NCBI RefSeq assembly: GCF_003945595.2
Contig: NW_024104366.1
Location: 682,001-746,000 of the forward strand
DNA length: 64,000 nt
Direction: 5' to 3'
Source of the DNA: Pipra filicauda
Taxonomy: Eukaryota; Chordata; Aves; Passeriformes; Pipridae
This document shows positions 10,130 through 21,806 of this stretch, piece by piece. The notes under the pieces are model-generated. The model made no database searches, was not told the DNA's origin, and saw only the letters and a program-made list of their open reading frames with translations. Position numbers and translations under genes: made by a program. Each line of letters begins with the position of its first letter. Positions within the stretch are counted from its first letter, which is position 1.

Positions 10130-13080
10130 TTAACCAGGAATATCTGACTTTTTTCATCTAGCAGCAGCACTACCCAGTATATTCAGGCCAACCAACAGTG
10201 ATGTGTAGCTACTTTCACAGGTCAAAATAATGCTTCAGGATCTGGCTCATAGGTGGATCAGATGGCTCAACAAACAGTAATGAGGAGTGGACTACTGCGA
10301 ACAAAACCAGCCCTGGCTATCTAAGCTAAATTTGCTGCCCAAAGTCTGTCATCATTCTCAGAGAAGAATCTATTCCCTGGGGGTCCTTTTAACTGTGGTC
10401 ATGATGTGGCTATTAAATTGCACTAATTGGTTAGGACACGAAACACTCCTGGGATACACCAAGTTTTCTTTAACAGAGGGATTGAATGTGGAAAAAGAAG
10501 ATTTAGAAGACAGTAATTGCAAAATTGAGTTATATATGGTATTAGAGCTTTCTTTTGCCCTCTGAGTTTCACCTGTCAAGGTTAAGAGTTTGACAGTCAC
10601 ATTTTCCTATTTTTGATACATTTTTGTCTCCCCTGTTGCTGTGTGAAGCCACATGAATGGTGGGCAAAGCTGATGGAGTGGTCAGGGTGGGAGAACTTGA
10701 AATTGTCGGTACACAGGGTGCTGCCAGGTGCACACACAAATGGAAACCTTGCTTCTAACAGTCCCCCCTGCCAAGGCTCATATTCAGTATTGCCTTTTAT
10801 TGCCATGAATACAGACTTGCCTGATAGAAAGTGAGTTTCAAGTTTTCATAGTGCTTTTTTTTCAAGTGGCTTGGGTGGAGATCACAGAGGAAGTATGTGA
10901 CCCTGGCAAGTCCTTCAACCTTATCACCACAAGGTAACAACCCAGATAAAACCTAAAAGGGGCTGAGCCAAGCCTCCCCAAGATTCTCATTCAGAGCAAG
11001 ATTTCCAAATTCAGAAAAGGGACTTTCAGCTTGGAAAGGGATGAATGAGGAGTATTACTCCACCACAGCCCTTTGTAACCCCATACCTATCCGAGCAAGG
11101 AGGGACAGGCAGTTCATGAGGTCCCAGAACTGTAGTATATCAGAGGAAGAGTGAGTGAATTGTGGTTGAACAGAGTAAGAATGAGATAAACCTCCAAGGG
11201 TGTTGTACAAATAATATTTGTCATTGAGTTTAATTATGATGCTAGAACCTATAGAGAGCAAACTCTGAGAAATATTTTCTTTTAAAAGAGGCAAAGAGAG
11301 GCCAGTACCTTGCTGGGGTCAGTGCAAGGAGAGCCAGTACCATTTCTCACAGATTCCCCTGAAAATATTGCCATTTGAGACCCATCTCCATACCCACCCA
11401 AACCATAGCTTTTTTTTAGTATCCTTGCTGAAGGCTCCTGATCTTGGGGACAGAAGGGACCTGTGATGCTACATGGAGTTTTCTGTCCTTTCCAACTTCC
11501 AAGCTGCAGCAGTCCCACAGGTGTTTTGTACCAAACCTTGCTGTGTGTGGACATGTGAGTTTTCCCAGAAAACAAACAAATGTATAAATACTTATTTTCT
11601 GACTCCATAGGTTGAATTCTTCTACCCATGGATTTCTGGCACCTATGTCTTAGAATGACTATGACAAAAAAAAGTAGTAGCTGCGACAGTTATTAAGAAG
11701 AAAAAAATCAAAGCAAGGACAAGCTCTAAGCTTGTTCATGGAGGTCTCCCTTTTGAAGCCTCCTTCCCTTCTTGAGCATGAAAACAAGGGCAGTTTGGTA
11801 ATCAAGGTTTTGTAGCTAGTCCTGACTTCATACAAATCTCTGAATGCAAAGCAGCAGAGTATTTTATTGATATGGTTTATTCCTGGACCACCGGCATAGC
11901 ACCTCCCAGTTCCTTCTGTCTAAATTGGCCTTCATCAGTTTCCCATCACTTTATCAGTTATTTCTGCACTATAGATGTGGGATATGCACCCTGAGCCAAC
12001 AGGCAAATAGAAATGCTGTTTCCTGTTGAGTTTAACTCAGCTATGATAAGTATGACCACAAAAATGGCTGTGTTCTACACCAAAATAGTAACATTGAGTT
12101 TCCTATCTAACCCACAGAAGTCAGGAAATTCACAACCTATTCTAGGTTACAGCATAAAAACATAAAAAGGAGATTGTAAAAAAATATTGGGGAAAAAAAT
12201 AAAAAGAAGAAGAAGAAAGGAAAATAAACAGGCACTGCAAATACCAATATTTGAATGTCAGGACAGAATTTTAGTCAAATTGTATTAACAATAATTAAGG
12301 GGGCGGGGTAGGTGGGAGGAGGAAGGATTCCAAATAACCAGACCTGAAAGCTGCAAGAAAGTCCTAGGGCTTGACTGGGGCACCCCAGGGAAAGGCTGGG
12401 ACTTCTTTGCTCACTGAAGACTTAACGAGGCACAGTCAACACTTAGCTCCCTGTTATTTGTTTGGTTTTGACATTTTGTTGTTCCAAGGGCTTAAAGAAT
12501 TTTTTTCTGTCTTTCCAATTTTTTCTGTGGGACTGTTGACAGCCTTTGGTGCATACACATTTCCATTGTTTTCTCTGCTTAACCACTTAGTCAGATTTGC
12601 CTATTTGTTTGTGGGTTCTTCAACTGGCAGCAAAAAAGATAATTTTAATTTTTTGCTTTTTTTTTAACATAGGAAAATGTTATGCAAAACCACAAACGTT
12701 AGGGAGGATTCAGGGACAGGTGTAGTGACTGAGGTTGCTGTTAAGTTTTTGAAATGGTCTAGATGTCAGCTGTTTCTCTTTAAGTGTTGCTTTAGAGGAA
12801 GAACAACGGGGAAGACAGTAATAGCTTTCCACTTTCTAATTACAAATAATGAACAAAGTTCACTAGTACTGAGCAGGAGAAGTAGGAGGCAGGGGAGAGG
12901 AGGAAAAGACAGCCAGTGCCCAACTCTTTCCAGCAGAGGTGGAGATTTCCATGAGGGCGGCCCTTCCAGCTCAGTCCTCCCACAGGTTTCTCTGGGAGTG
13001 CTGAGCCACCACTGGACTGATCCTGTGTAGGCATCGCTTGTTTTGTGGTTTGGGGTGGGACAGTGCCTGGGGACACCTGC

Positions 13081-13121
13081 CAGTGCTGGTTGGAGACAGT
13101 GCTGGTTGGAGACAGTGCTGG
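13081..13121 (+). repeat. 16-bp tandem repeat, about 2.6 copies
   Basis: The unit CAGTGCTGGTTGGAGA is repeated twice without mismatch and begins a third time. This is a short minisatellite-like duplication. Confidence 0.85.
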
Positions 13122-14187
13122 GTGAATATATGAGATGATCCTAGAATAAAACTTACACAAGCTGTTTGACCCTACTGTGAGAGACAGCCTTGACCTGCAT
13201 CTCCCTTGGCTCGTGCAACTGCAGCCATCACCTGATCTGCCTGACAGAGAGGAGCAGCTCACCATCGCATGCCTCCCCTTCATGCAGAGGCACTGAAGAA
13301 AGTACTGAATTCAGATCGTGGTTTCTTCAGTGACAGCTGGAATATCTGCAGTGGGTGACACTGAGGTCATAGGAGGTCAAAGATCTCTTGCCCAGAGATC
13401 TTCATCAAAAGTGAGACCAGAGCTTTGGGACAGTGGCAGAGGCACGCAGCAGATTGAGAACAGTGACCACGTTATTGTACGAAGATGACTGAATTGGCAG
13501 GATGACTGAGCATGTCCTGAATTGCCTTGCTTTTGTTTATTGGTTCTCAGAATGTGCAGAGCTCAGACAGGCCAGGGCATTAAGTCTCTGGTGTTTGTGA
13601 TTTCTCAACTGTGCAAAGCTCTCCATACTGATAATATTCAAGAGGAGAGCATGGGGGCAAGATCCATCTCTTTAATACAGATATATGCAGGTGGTTTTGC
13701 CTTTGTGCATGTATATTAGGCATAAATGAACTCAACACAAATTTAGGAGAACCTCTAGTGACACACATCCCATTTTATAACTGAGTATGTTAGATAAATA
13801 TTGTGGGGAAATACAGATACATGCCAAAATTAATGTGGTATTGGACTCGTACATGCTGAAATAAAACCACATATACTACCACGTCCATTAACTAAAAAAT
13901 ACAGAAGAAATTGCTACTGAAGCAACTGATCTTTGTGCAAGAGTGCTGGCTGTGTGCCTGCCAGCATAAGACGCAAAGCAAAGAGGGAATAAGAAGCAGA
14001 GGTACCAGGGGCATACACAGTCATATGTTCCTCTTTTTAACCTCAGTAACCTCTTTTCTCCCACTCATAGCTGACATATCTCCACCCTCACCCTGAACAC
14101 CCAATAAGTATATGAAATAAAAACCATGTTTGTTAGTTATATGGTTCATGATGACTAATGGAGACTTGGTTGAATAAACTAGTGGGC

Positions 14188-14288
14188 TTTTTTTTTTTTT
14201 AATTTGTGGTAAAAGTACATTAAAAATTACTCACAAGCTGCAATTGGGGACTGTTCGAATTTTTATTTATGGAGAATTTTTATTTATG
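14188..14288 (+). repeat. T tract and a 17-bp-period direct repeat
   Basis: Thirteen T residues lie at 14188-14200. Shortly after, GAATTTTTATTTATG occurs at 14257-14271 and again at 14274-14288. This is AT-rich low-complexity sequence. Confidence 0.8.
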
Positions 14289-15210
14289 TGAATGAGTGAG
14301 CCAAAATTAAAATGATAACTTGGAATCAGTTTTAATAAGTAGAATTTAAATCTGAATGGCTGTAAGATAGGTTGTGTTACATCGGAGATCAGGTGTAGAG
14401 TGGGAGACTTGTTCTCATAATGAGAGTAGGCAGGGAGAAATGGACAAATTGGGGGGGAAAAATAAAACAAAAAGAATTTATTTTAAAAAAAATCAATAAA
14501 AACATGCACAGAAACATATAGAGCTTTTAGATTAATTAGTCCTTTATGTTCATGTAAAGGCATCATGCCTTTTCTTTGTACATATTGCCATCATTTTCTC
14601 ATGTAAATAATAACCAGTATTCCTTGGAAAAAAGTTTAAAATCATATATATAATAAAGAGAAATGGGAAAGGCTGTTGAAGGTCTTTGAAACTAAACAAC
14701 TTCATATTTTTTCTTTGCCTTTACCCCTTCCCTGTTGAAACTCACTTATTTTTCCAATTGGTTTTGACTTTCTGCTATTGATAAATTTTGCAAAATAAGT
14801 CACAGAAACCAAGGTTCAAGCCCTACCTTGACTGTGTTATAAACATCTGGGTGGGCTGTTTAATTAGCATGAGTGAATATGGATCTGCTTGATTTGCTGT
14901 TCACCCTCTGAGGAAAAAAGTCAGCAGAGAACCTGAGCTTGTCATCAAGGGACATGATTTTAGGATACAGTCTTTTAGGAAAGGTGTCACATTCGTGACA
15001 GTTATGGTAATCTGTACAGGCTGGCAACATTTTAAGTCAGCAGGCATTGATTGTGATATGTAGACTCTTATGATCCAAAATGCTCATTTCCAAATTTAGG
15101 TTCTTTATCAAAGTATTTATGTTTGCATTTATCTCTAAACCAGTACTTAGATTAATGGGAAATCATAGTAATATGAACATTTGCTTCTAGCACTTCATAA
15201 TCAAGTGAAA

Positions 15211-15235
15211 ATGGGCTTCCTTGTCTGAAGCCCAT
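15211..15235. other. Hairpin with a perfect 9-bp stem
   Basis: ATGGGCTTC (15211-15219) and GAAGCCCAT (15227-15235) pair perfectly across a 7-base loop. It does not sit in a recognisable repeat or RNA gene, and the stem is too short for a microRNA precursor. Confidence 0.7.
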
Positions 15236-16081
15236 ACCACGGGGGCCATTAGCTGTCTTCCCTGGAGTCCTAAAAATGTTGATGAACTTGTGTACTGACT
15301 GAGCATTTCAATTTAAAGCCTTTCTATGGAGGACTTCCTTCTGGTCTGGAAGTGGAAACATTGATGTATGTCGAGAAAAACAGTTCTCACAGTGTTTCCT
15401 GCCTCTCTCACAGCAACAGCTCACAGAGATTGCGTTCTCTGGTCTTCATATGTTGCTCAGAAGCTGTGAGAGATTCGAGTAGGTCCTTGAGCAAGTGTCT
15501 CAGCACTCAGCCAGACTTACCTTAACCTCCTAATTCTATCAGCCCTGACCATCACATCTTTATAGTTAGGTGGGAAAAGAGCAAATGTTTTTCTATTTAA
15601 TCAAAAGCTTAGTGTCCTTGTGCTTCTTTTTTACAAAAGAGATGATGGCAGGAAAGGGAGGTGGAGTGGGGACTGCGAGCCTTAGAAACAAGTGCAACCA
15701 GTGGGGTTTGCATTGCATTTTTCAGTATTGCAGTGGTGCATGAGTGACATTAATTGCATGGACCCAATGGCACCCAGGTGAAGAGCTTTGGTTGTCAAAT
15801 TGGCATTGGATACAAAGTGATCTTAGGTTCCATCATACCACTCCAAGGTGTTGGCCTGGGGAGCACAGTGCTCACTTTTATCTGTGTTCTTTTCCACTTT
15901 TGAGGCTTGGAGTCGTGCTTTTGATGTATTCATCAGATGCTGGGCTAATCTGGAAATGGTCAGCATTTCTGGAAACCAGGCAGTGACTGTGGGGGCAAGG
16001 GCCTTGCTGACTCATTTCGAGGTAGCGAGTGTTAACCCTTGTGTCACATCCAGCTCAGACAGGCGTTGCTGCTCCCCGGGA

Positions 16082-16113
16082 AGGAGGAGGAGGAGGAGGA
16101 GGTGGTGGTGGTG
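16082..16113 (+). repeat. GGA/GGT trinucleotide microsatellite
   Basis: About seven AGG units are followed by about four TGG units. Translated, it gives the poly-Arg/poly-Trp and poly-Pro runs that make several overlapping open frames here look odd. Confidence 0.95.
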
Positions 16114-16680
16114 CACGGGCAGGAGCTGATACTGGAGGGTTGAGATTGCAGCAGGGAGAGGTACTGAACTCTTGGCAGGGAGGCCGGTGGTAGATGCAGC
16201 TTTGGCATAGCCAGAGCGGTCTGCAAGCAAGGATGGGCTCCATACGTGCTAGACAAAAGGGCTGGCGGGTGGCCAGGGGCTCTGCGAGGCAGCAGCGTGT
16301 GCTTGTCGTTGGGGGTGAGTGTCCTTGGCACAGGGCCGGAGGGGCCCTGCCATTGTCATCCTCCTCTTGATTGCTCTGCGGGCCTGGAGGGGGATCTGTT
16401 GTGTGTTTTGTTTGTCATCTTTTGTTTGCAACTTGAAGCAATCCGGCAGAGGGTAATTGTGCTGTTTGTTTCTGACAGCCCTAGCAGAGCATCCCCTGTT
16501 GTTTCTCAGGCCTTGCTAGAGTGGATGGGAACCTGCGGTGGGAGGACAAGCCCAACACGGGTCACTTTGCCCACTGCATTCGCAGCCTGGCACTGTGCCT
16601 GCACCAAGGGGAGTTGCGGCAATGGCTCGCTGTGACTGTGCCGTCTGCCAAAGCACCGCTCTGCAACCGGAGTTGGCTCC

Positions 16681-16752
16681 GTCCCCTGAAACCACCTTGC
16701 AACTCTGTCCCCTGAAACCACCTTGCAACTCTGTCCCCTGAAACCACCTTGC
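16681..16752 (+). repeat. 26-bp tandem repeat, about 2.8 copies
   Basis: The 26-bp unit begins GTCCCCTGAAACCACCTTGC, and copies start at 16681, 16707 and 16733 without mismatch until 16752. The identity implies a recent duplication. It accounts for the internally repeated short open frames in this interval. Confidence 0.95.
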
Positions 16753-17641
16753 TAGGTGGTGGCCGGGGAATGGCAGGGGAGGATCCTGTCAGCCTGGTGC
16801 ATATGAGCCCGAGCTGCTGCGGGAGTTGTGAGGGCACCAGAGGAGCAGCAGCCCAGGGAGGATACAACTCACCACCCCAGCATTGCCACCAAACATATCA
16901 TACCGTGAAATCACAGCTACAGGAAAGTTGAGACCACCTCTGGGTCATCTCTCAGGGCTGAACCTTTGCAGTGGCTCTGCCCATCCCTGGCTTTATACCC
17001 AGACAAGGGACACGTTCTTGCTGGGAGTAACTTTTAGGGACAAAAAGGGGCATCATGAGAAAAGCCAACACTTCCATATAGCCCAAATAGCATGCACTGG
17101 TGCCCTGGGTCTGCTGTGGGGCTACATCATCCTGTTGCATGCCCCTGGGCTGCTACAGCCCTGCCTGAAATGGGAGGGGTGTTGAGGTCACCATCCACTG
17201 CCAAAAAAAATCCATCTCCTGAACACTTTTGGCATTGCTGACAAGGAGGAGAGCCACCATGTTGCTGGGCACTGCATGGTTGAAAGCCTGTGCTGGATTT
17301 CTGCGTGTCACTGCAGACCCCACTGCAATTGGGCCGCAGGGACTGGTCCTGGCTGTGTCAATTGGCAGAGACCTCTATCTCAGGCTCATGTAGGAAGTGT
17401 GCTGACCCACAAAAAGGTCAAAATCAGTCATGCCCTGAGAAGTACAAGCCGCTTTCCAGTTTGCAAACAGCAGGGTCCCCTTAGTGGTTTGCACCTCTCT
17501 GATTATTTTTAAAAGCATTTTGATACACTGCCAGTTTTAAAGAGAAGTGGTTTCCGTCAGCCGCCTGCTCTTTTTAACAACGGGATGTTTAACATATTGA
17601 TGTATAAATGGCTTGCATTTTGATTTAATTTTCTTTTTCTT

Positions 17642-17653
17642 CCCCCCCCCCCC
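17642..17653 (+). repeat. Poly-C tract (12 bases)
   Basis: Twelve C residues are followed by GCCC. This is a low-complexity homopolymer. Confidence 0.9.
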
Positions 17654-19145
17654 GCCCTTGATTTTGCCTTGCCTGTTTGGCACAGAACAGAGCAGTTTTC
17701 TGCCACACACCCAGCCCTTGTGGCTTTTACTCTGCATGGAAGGCATGAGAAGCATTGCTGACTGTTGAAGGGGTTCTTGGGTGCTCAGTTCATGCAGTGA
17801 CTGTGCGGGCCTGGTCCTGTTCACATCACCTGGTCACAAAGACCAAATCTAATTTAGAGGGTTCAGGGAGTAACAGGCTTGATATCCATCATCTGGAGCT
17901 TGAAAATCCCTTTCGAACTTAATTTTTCATGCCACAGAGCTCACTACTTCTTTCTGTCTTTTTTTTTTTCCGGTGTGATAATCTCCATCCCGTAAAAATC
18001 AACTGTGAAGATCTGAGTTATGTGGTCTTTCTGTGCCACCACTGTGTGATACATTAAGATGATTTGCAGTTTTGCCTATTTACCTGTTGCTTTTTTCTCT
18101 GTAGAAAGACTGAGAATGCACTGATTTTACTTAAAAACATGTTTTACTGTGATCTCTCTCACCTTAAAGTGTTTAAACTGATATATTTCTAAGAACAATA
18201 TCCCTTCTCTGAAGTACTAATCTAGCATTAAAGCTACACTAGTATAAAAATAAAAACATGCTAGACTGTAGACTTTATAATTAAGGTCCTGTCCACAGGG
18301 CTCAGGTGTCTCCTTTTTCCTGTGTCTCCTGTATGAATGTTAGCAATTTTCTAGAATCAGAGGTTAGAAAAATGTACTTTGAATGCAAAAAACAATAAGA
18401 AGCCTTACTGCCTGCCTTTACGTATATATTTTTTAAATTTAAAACCCCTCCAGGCACTCTCTGTGAGTAAAGAGAAGCTCCATCTTTCATAGAGTATATT
18501 GCCTGATCACGACTCACACTAGGTTTGTAATTTAACTCTCTTTATTTTTAGCAGACTAGGACAGAAAATTAAAAGGTAAAAGAAGAATAATAGGAAATGT
18601 TGTGAATACATGAAATTACATGGTTTTAAAACAATTATGTATATGTGAGATTAACTATCAGATCAAACTATGTTCCAAGATGTATAAGTGGTGATAAAAC
18701 TGAACATATTTGGAAAAAAAAAGTGAACTATTACTGACAAACTTATATTCTAGCTGATACATCAGAATCTAATTACTTTAAAGTTACTTTAAACAGCTGT
18801 GGAGGTTTTTATGTTCCTAATTTTTTTATGGAAAAAGTCACACTTTTGGCATGGTCTGTATTTAAAGTGGACAGAGACAAAATGAGAAACAGTGCTCTGA
18901 AATTCTTCAAATTTCAAAGCACTGCCTCTGTGAGAAAGTGGCAAACTGGTTTTGAAACTTTCAAACAGTTTAGGAATATCAAGGATCTACTTTGGTTTAA
19001 AATCCTTTAGACTGACAATGGGGTTTTTTACTGGTTTAATTCTGGTTTCCACATCTGTTTGGGTCATGTTTTGAAGTTTCTGTGAGCTGAAAACATTGTA
19101 AAATAATTTTTTTTCACTGTGGTTTGATTCTGTTTAAATGTAGAC

Positions 19146-19160
19146 AAAAAAAAAAAAAAA
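19146..19160 (+). repeat. Poly-A tract (15 bases)
   Basis: Fifteen A residues. No retroposed gene or SINE body precedes it that I can recognise, so I do not read it as a retrogene tail. Confidence 0.85.
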
Positions 19161-19325
19161 GAAAACCAAACAAATCCCAAACCAAACATTTTGCAGATTT
19201 TCCTTGAGATACAGTCTTGACTGAAATTGTTTGGATGTTGCATTTTTGTTTTCCAAGGCAACTACTTTACTGGTTTCACTGTCTTTTGAGTTTGAGAACT
19301 TGTGGGAACAGCTGATTTTCCTAGA

Positions 19326-19420
19326 CCCAAGCTTGTGGGTTCAATCCCCATGTGGGCCATTCACTTAAGGTTTGGACTGAATGATCCTTGTGGGTCCATT
19401 CCAACTCAGAGTATTCTGTG
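19326..19420 (+). mobile_element. tRNA-Ile-derived SINE with CR1-type tail (TguSINE1-like), 5'-truncated
   Basis: The first 33 bases match the 3' third of an isoleucine tRNA allowing for CpG decay. They include the T-arm with a polymerase III box B, GGTTCAATCC (19338-19347), and an acceptor-stem end GGGCCA. They are followed by TGGACTGAATGATCCTTG, then GGGTCCATTCCAACTC and a TATTCTGTG end, which is a CR1-like 3' tail. A tRNA head fused to a LINE tail is the standard SINE design, letting the SINE be copied by the CR1 reverse transcriptase. Box A and the 5' half are missing. From memory, tRNA-Ile/CR1 SINEs of this kind arose in early passerines. Confidence 0.75.
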
Positions 19421-21383
19421 GTAACTGTCTGTGATAACTGATTTTTTGAATACAGATTCTAATTTAATGCTAATCCTGCTATCCTTGCAGTCTGTCATCA
19501 TATTTCATTTTGCCTGGATATGCTTTTTGAGCATCCTTGAGGAGGGGCTGTTGATTGAAGATATACATGGCTCTGAAGAGCTTTTGTAATGCCATTAAAG
19601 CTTCGTTTTCTTTTGATAAAAACTTCACTTTGGTGCAAAAGCAATCTTTTCAGACTTAATCGAGGAAACTTCCACTAAGCAGATCAATGAGGAGAAATCA
19701 TGGGACGTGGAAAGATGGCTTTTGAAACAACTAAATGCTTGCTATTGTACAAACCCATCACTGTGCTTGATGCCATCAGAAAGGGCTTATTTGGTAAGGG
19801 AGCTCAGAGTTTGCAAGGGCGAGGTGAGGAGCAAAGGAGAATGGCTGGGACTTACCCAAAGAAGTGAGCAAAGCCCGGTGCAAATTATCTCCAAGAGAAA
19901 GGAGGGCTCAATTCAGTCCTTTTGTTTCACCTTCACTTTGTTGCTGGTCTTTTTGCATTACTACTCTTTTACAGCTGCAAAATTCTTATAAGTTTCAGAA
20001 TCTTCTATAAAGTAATATATTCCTACTGGTTATTGGTAGCCTGAACAACAAAAGAAAAGAGAAAAAACCAAATTTTACTTAAGTCTACGTTCTACACCCA
20101 CTTGCAACCTTTTGACTGAAACTGGTAACCTCTGAAAAATCCTGCTGTATGCAAGTTCCTCCATGCCACCCCACACAAATTGCCGGGGTAGTTCAACTTC
20201 TGAACACTCTGCAAGTAATTTTGTGCAGTCTTCAACCACTTGAGCTTTCTGCTGAGCTCTGGGTTAGAAGTCAAGTTCAGAAATTAGTATGGAGGGGCTG
20301 AGTGGGATCTAAAATGGGAAAAGTTGCACATCAGCTGTCCGGTTTCTTCTGAAGGGGCAAGTTAGAACGGCATTACGCTCACTGCCCTTCACATTTTCTG
20401 CCACGGATGTAGGGTGGACCTCCTCAGTCATCACCATCCTCATCATCATCTTGCTTTTCTCAAGACTTCTTCAACAAACGCACTTTCAGTGTTGCAGTAA
20501 CTGGTCTAGCACAAGAGCAGTAAGATTTCCCCATACCTGCCAGTAACATTGAGATTAATGCATCAGAAGGACATTACTTAGAGGAGATTTCTAATATTTG
20601 TTTGAACTAGAGCATATTTTTCAGGCATTTTGTCTATTGCCTGGGGAAAAAATAAAAAGGGCAAAACCAAAACTTGACTTGAGTGCTGCTTCTTCTCCCA
20701 GCCTTTCACAATTAGCTTTTACCTCTTTAGATAACACGTGGCCCTGCAGTGGGTCAAAGTGGGATCTGCCTCCAGCAGACTAGCTGGGGTTGGAGTAAGA
20801 AACCTCCTCCACGGACAGCAGATCTGATGTAATCCCCACACTGTGCCCCCAGTTCTAAATGAGGAACAGAGGGGAGCGCATGGCCAGAAGTCTCTTAAAA
20901 CTATAATAAATTAGCAAATGAAGCATATATTGGTAAGTGGACATTGGTAATCCAGGCTTGTTTAGTGGGTGTTATCCAAAAGCACCTTCCCTCAGTTGTT
21001 AGCCATAGCACGGTGTCATGCCTTTGCAAACTACATTAAAGAGCCCTCTGCTGCTAAAAATCTAGTTGACAAGGTGCTTAAGCTGCTGAAGTGTATTGAG
21101 GATAATAAGGTCAATTTGTCTTGCTGAGCTAATGTGCCTCCCTGCCGAGGCTCAGGTCAGATTAAAAATTGTAGTAATTTTGTAGCAACTTCAGTTGAGG
21201 AGGGGAAAAAACACGAACATCATAAAGTGCGTTTATATTGCCATACCTGCTTTTGCATATTATATCTTCCTGATATATCTGTCTGTGAAAAACAAGGCTC
21301 CTCTCCAGCATGGTTACCTCTTCCAGGTTTAGAACAGGCTTCACAGGAACTGAGAGGAGACATGGCTGCTGTGCTGTGTGTCA
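19421..21383. other. Noncoding stretch, nothing recognised
   Basis: Only short, overlapping open frames are present (for example 19707-19991, 94 codons) and none has a recognisable domain. I see no repeat family. Confidence 0.45.
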
Positions 21384-21625
21384 CATGGAGGGACATCGAC
21401 CTGTTGGAGCGAGTCTAGAGGAGGGCCACCAAATTGATTAGAGGGATGGAGCTCCGCTCCTATGAGGAAAGGCCGAGAGAATTGGGTTTGTTCAGGCTGA
21501 AGAAGAAAAGGCTTTGGGGTGACTTAATTGTAGCCTTCCAGCACCTGAAGGGAGCCTACAAGAAAGATGGAGAGAGACTACAAGAGCATGTGGTGACAGG
21601 ACAAGGGGTGATGACTTTAAAGTGA
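21384..21625 (+). pseudogene. CR1 ORF2 C-terminal remnant
   Basis: Codons for the last part of the CR1 RT protein are interrupted by a stop at 21416-21418, within the ERV-stop-RRATK sequence, and continue in a different frame from about 21434 to 21625. It has no start of its own and no catalytic core. Confidence 0.88.
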
Positions 21626-21806
21626 AATAGGATAGGTTTAGATTAGATGTTAGAAAAAACTCTTTACTGTGAGGGGGGTGAGGCACTGGAAGAGGTTGCC
21701 CAGGGAAGCTGTGGACGCCTAAACCCTGGAAATGCTCAAAGCCAGGATGGAGTTCTGAGCAACCTGGTCAAGTGGGTTTGGAACAAGATGATTCTATGGT
21801 TCTATG
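21384..21806 (+). mobile_element. CR1 LINE, short 3' fragment with shortened tail
   Basis: This is the C-terminal coding end and the 3' end of CR1. Landmarks are the DLLERV block, [23 protein letters not shown], a 'gaggcactggaagaggttgcccagg'-type segment, and a terminal pair ATTCTATG/GTTCTATG (21790-21806). The tail runs from TTTGGAACAAGATG straight into ATTCTATG. The 'ctttaaggtcccttccaac' block usually found between them is missing, as is the 'gtgtccctgcccatggcagg' block before it. Confidence 0.92.

Larger units (their letters stand above)
10130..19325. other. Noncoding stretch with a GC-richer patch
   Basis: I recognise no gene. The open frames at 12840-13283 (minus, 147 codons) and 16246-16635 overlap others on both strands and match no family. 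The stretch holds two short tandem repeats, a GGA/GGT microsatellite, a 9-bp-stem hairpin and several homopolymers, listed separately. About 16.0-17.5 kb is GC-richer than its surroundings but not a CpG island. Confidence 0.45.

Noticed and set aside
12840..13283. 147-codon open frame on the minus strand
   Set aside because: It has no recognisable domain, an odd composition (Ser/Cys/Gly-rich), overlap with a plus-strand frame, and a 16-bp tandem repeat inside it. Best read as chance.
16044..16331. Poly-Ser/poly-Pro and poly-Arg proteins
   Set aside because: They are translations of the GGA/GGT microsatellite in different frames.
19146..19160. Poly-A tail of a processed pseudogene
   Set aside because: No gene-like sequence, polyadenylation context or flanking duplication precedes it.
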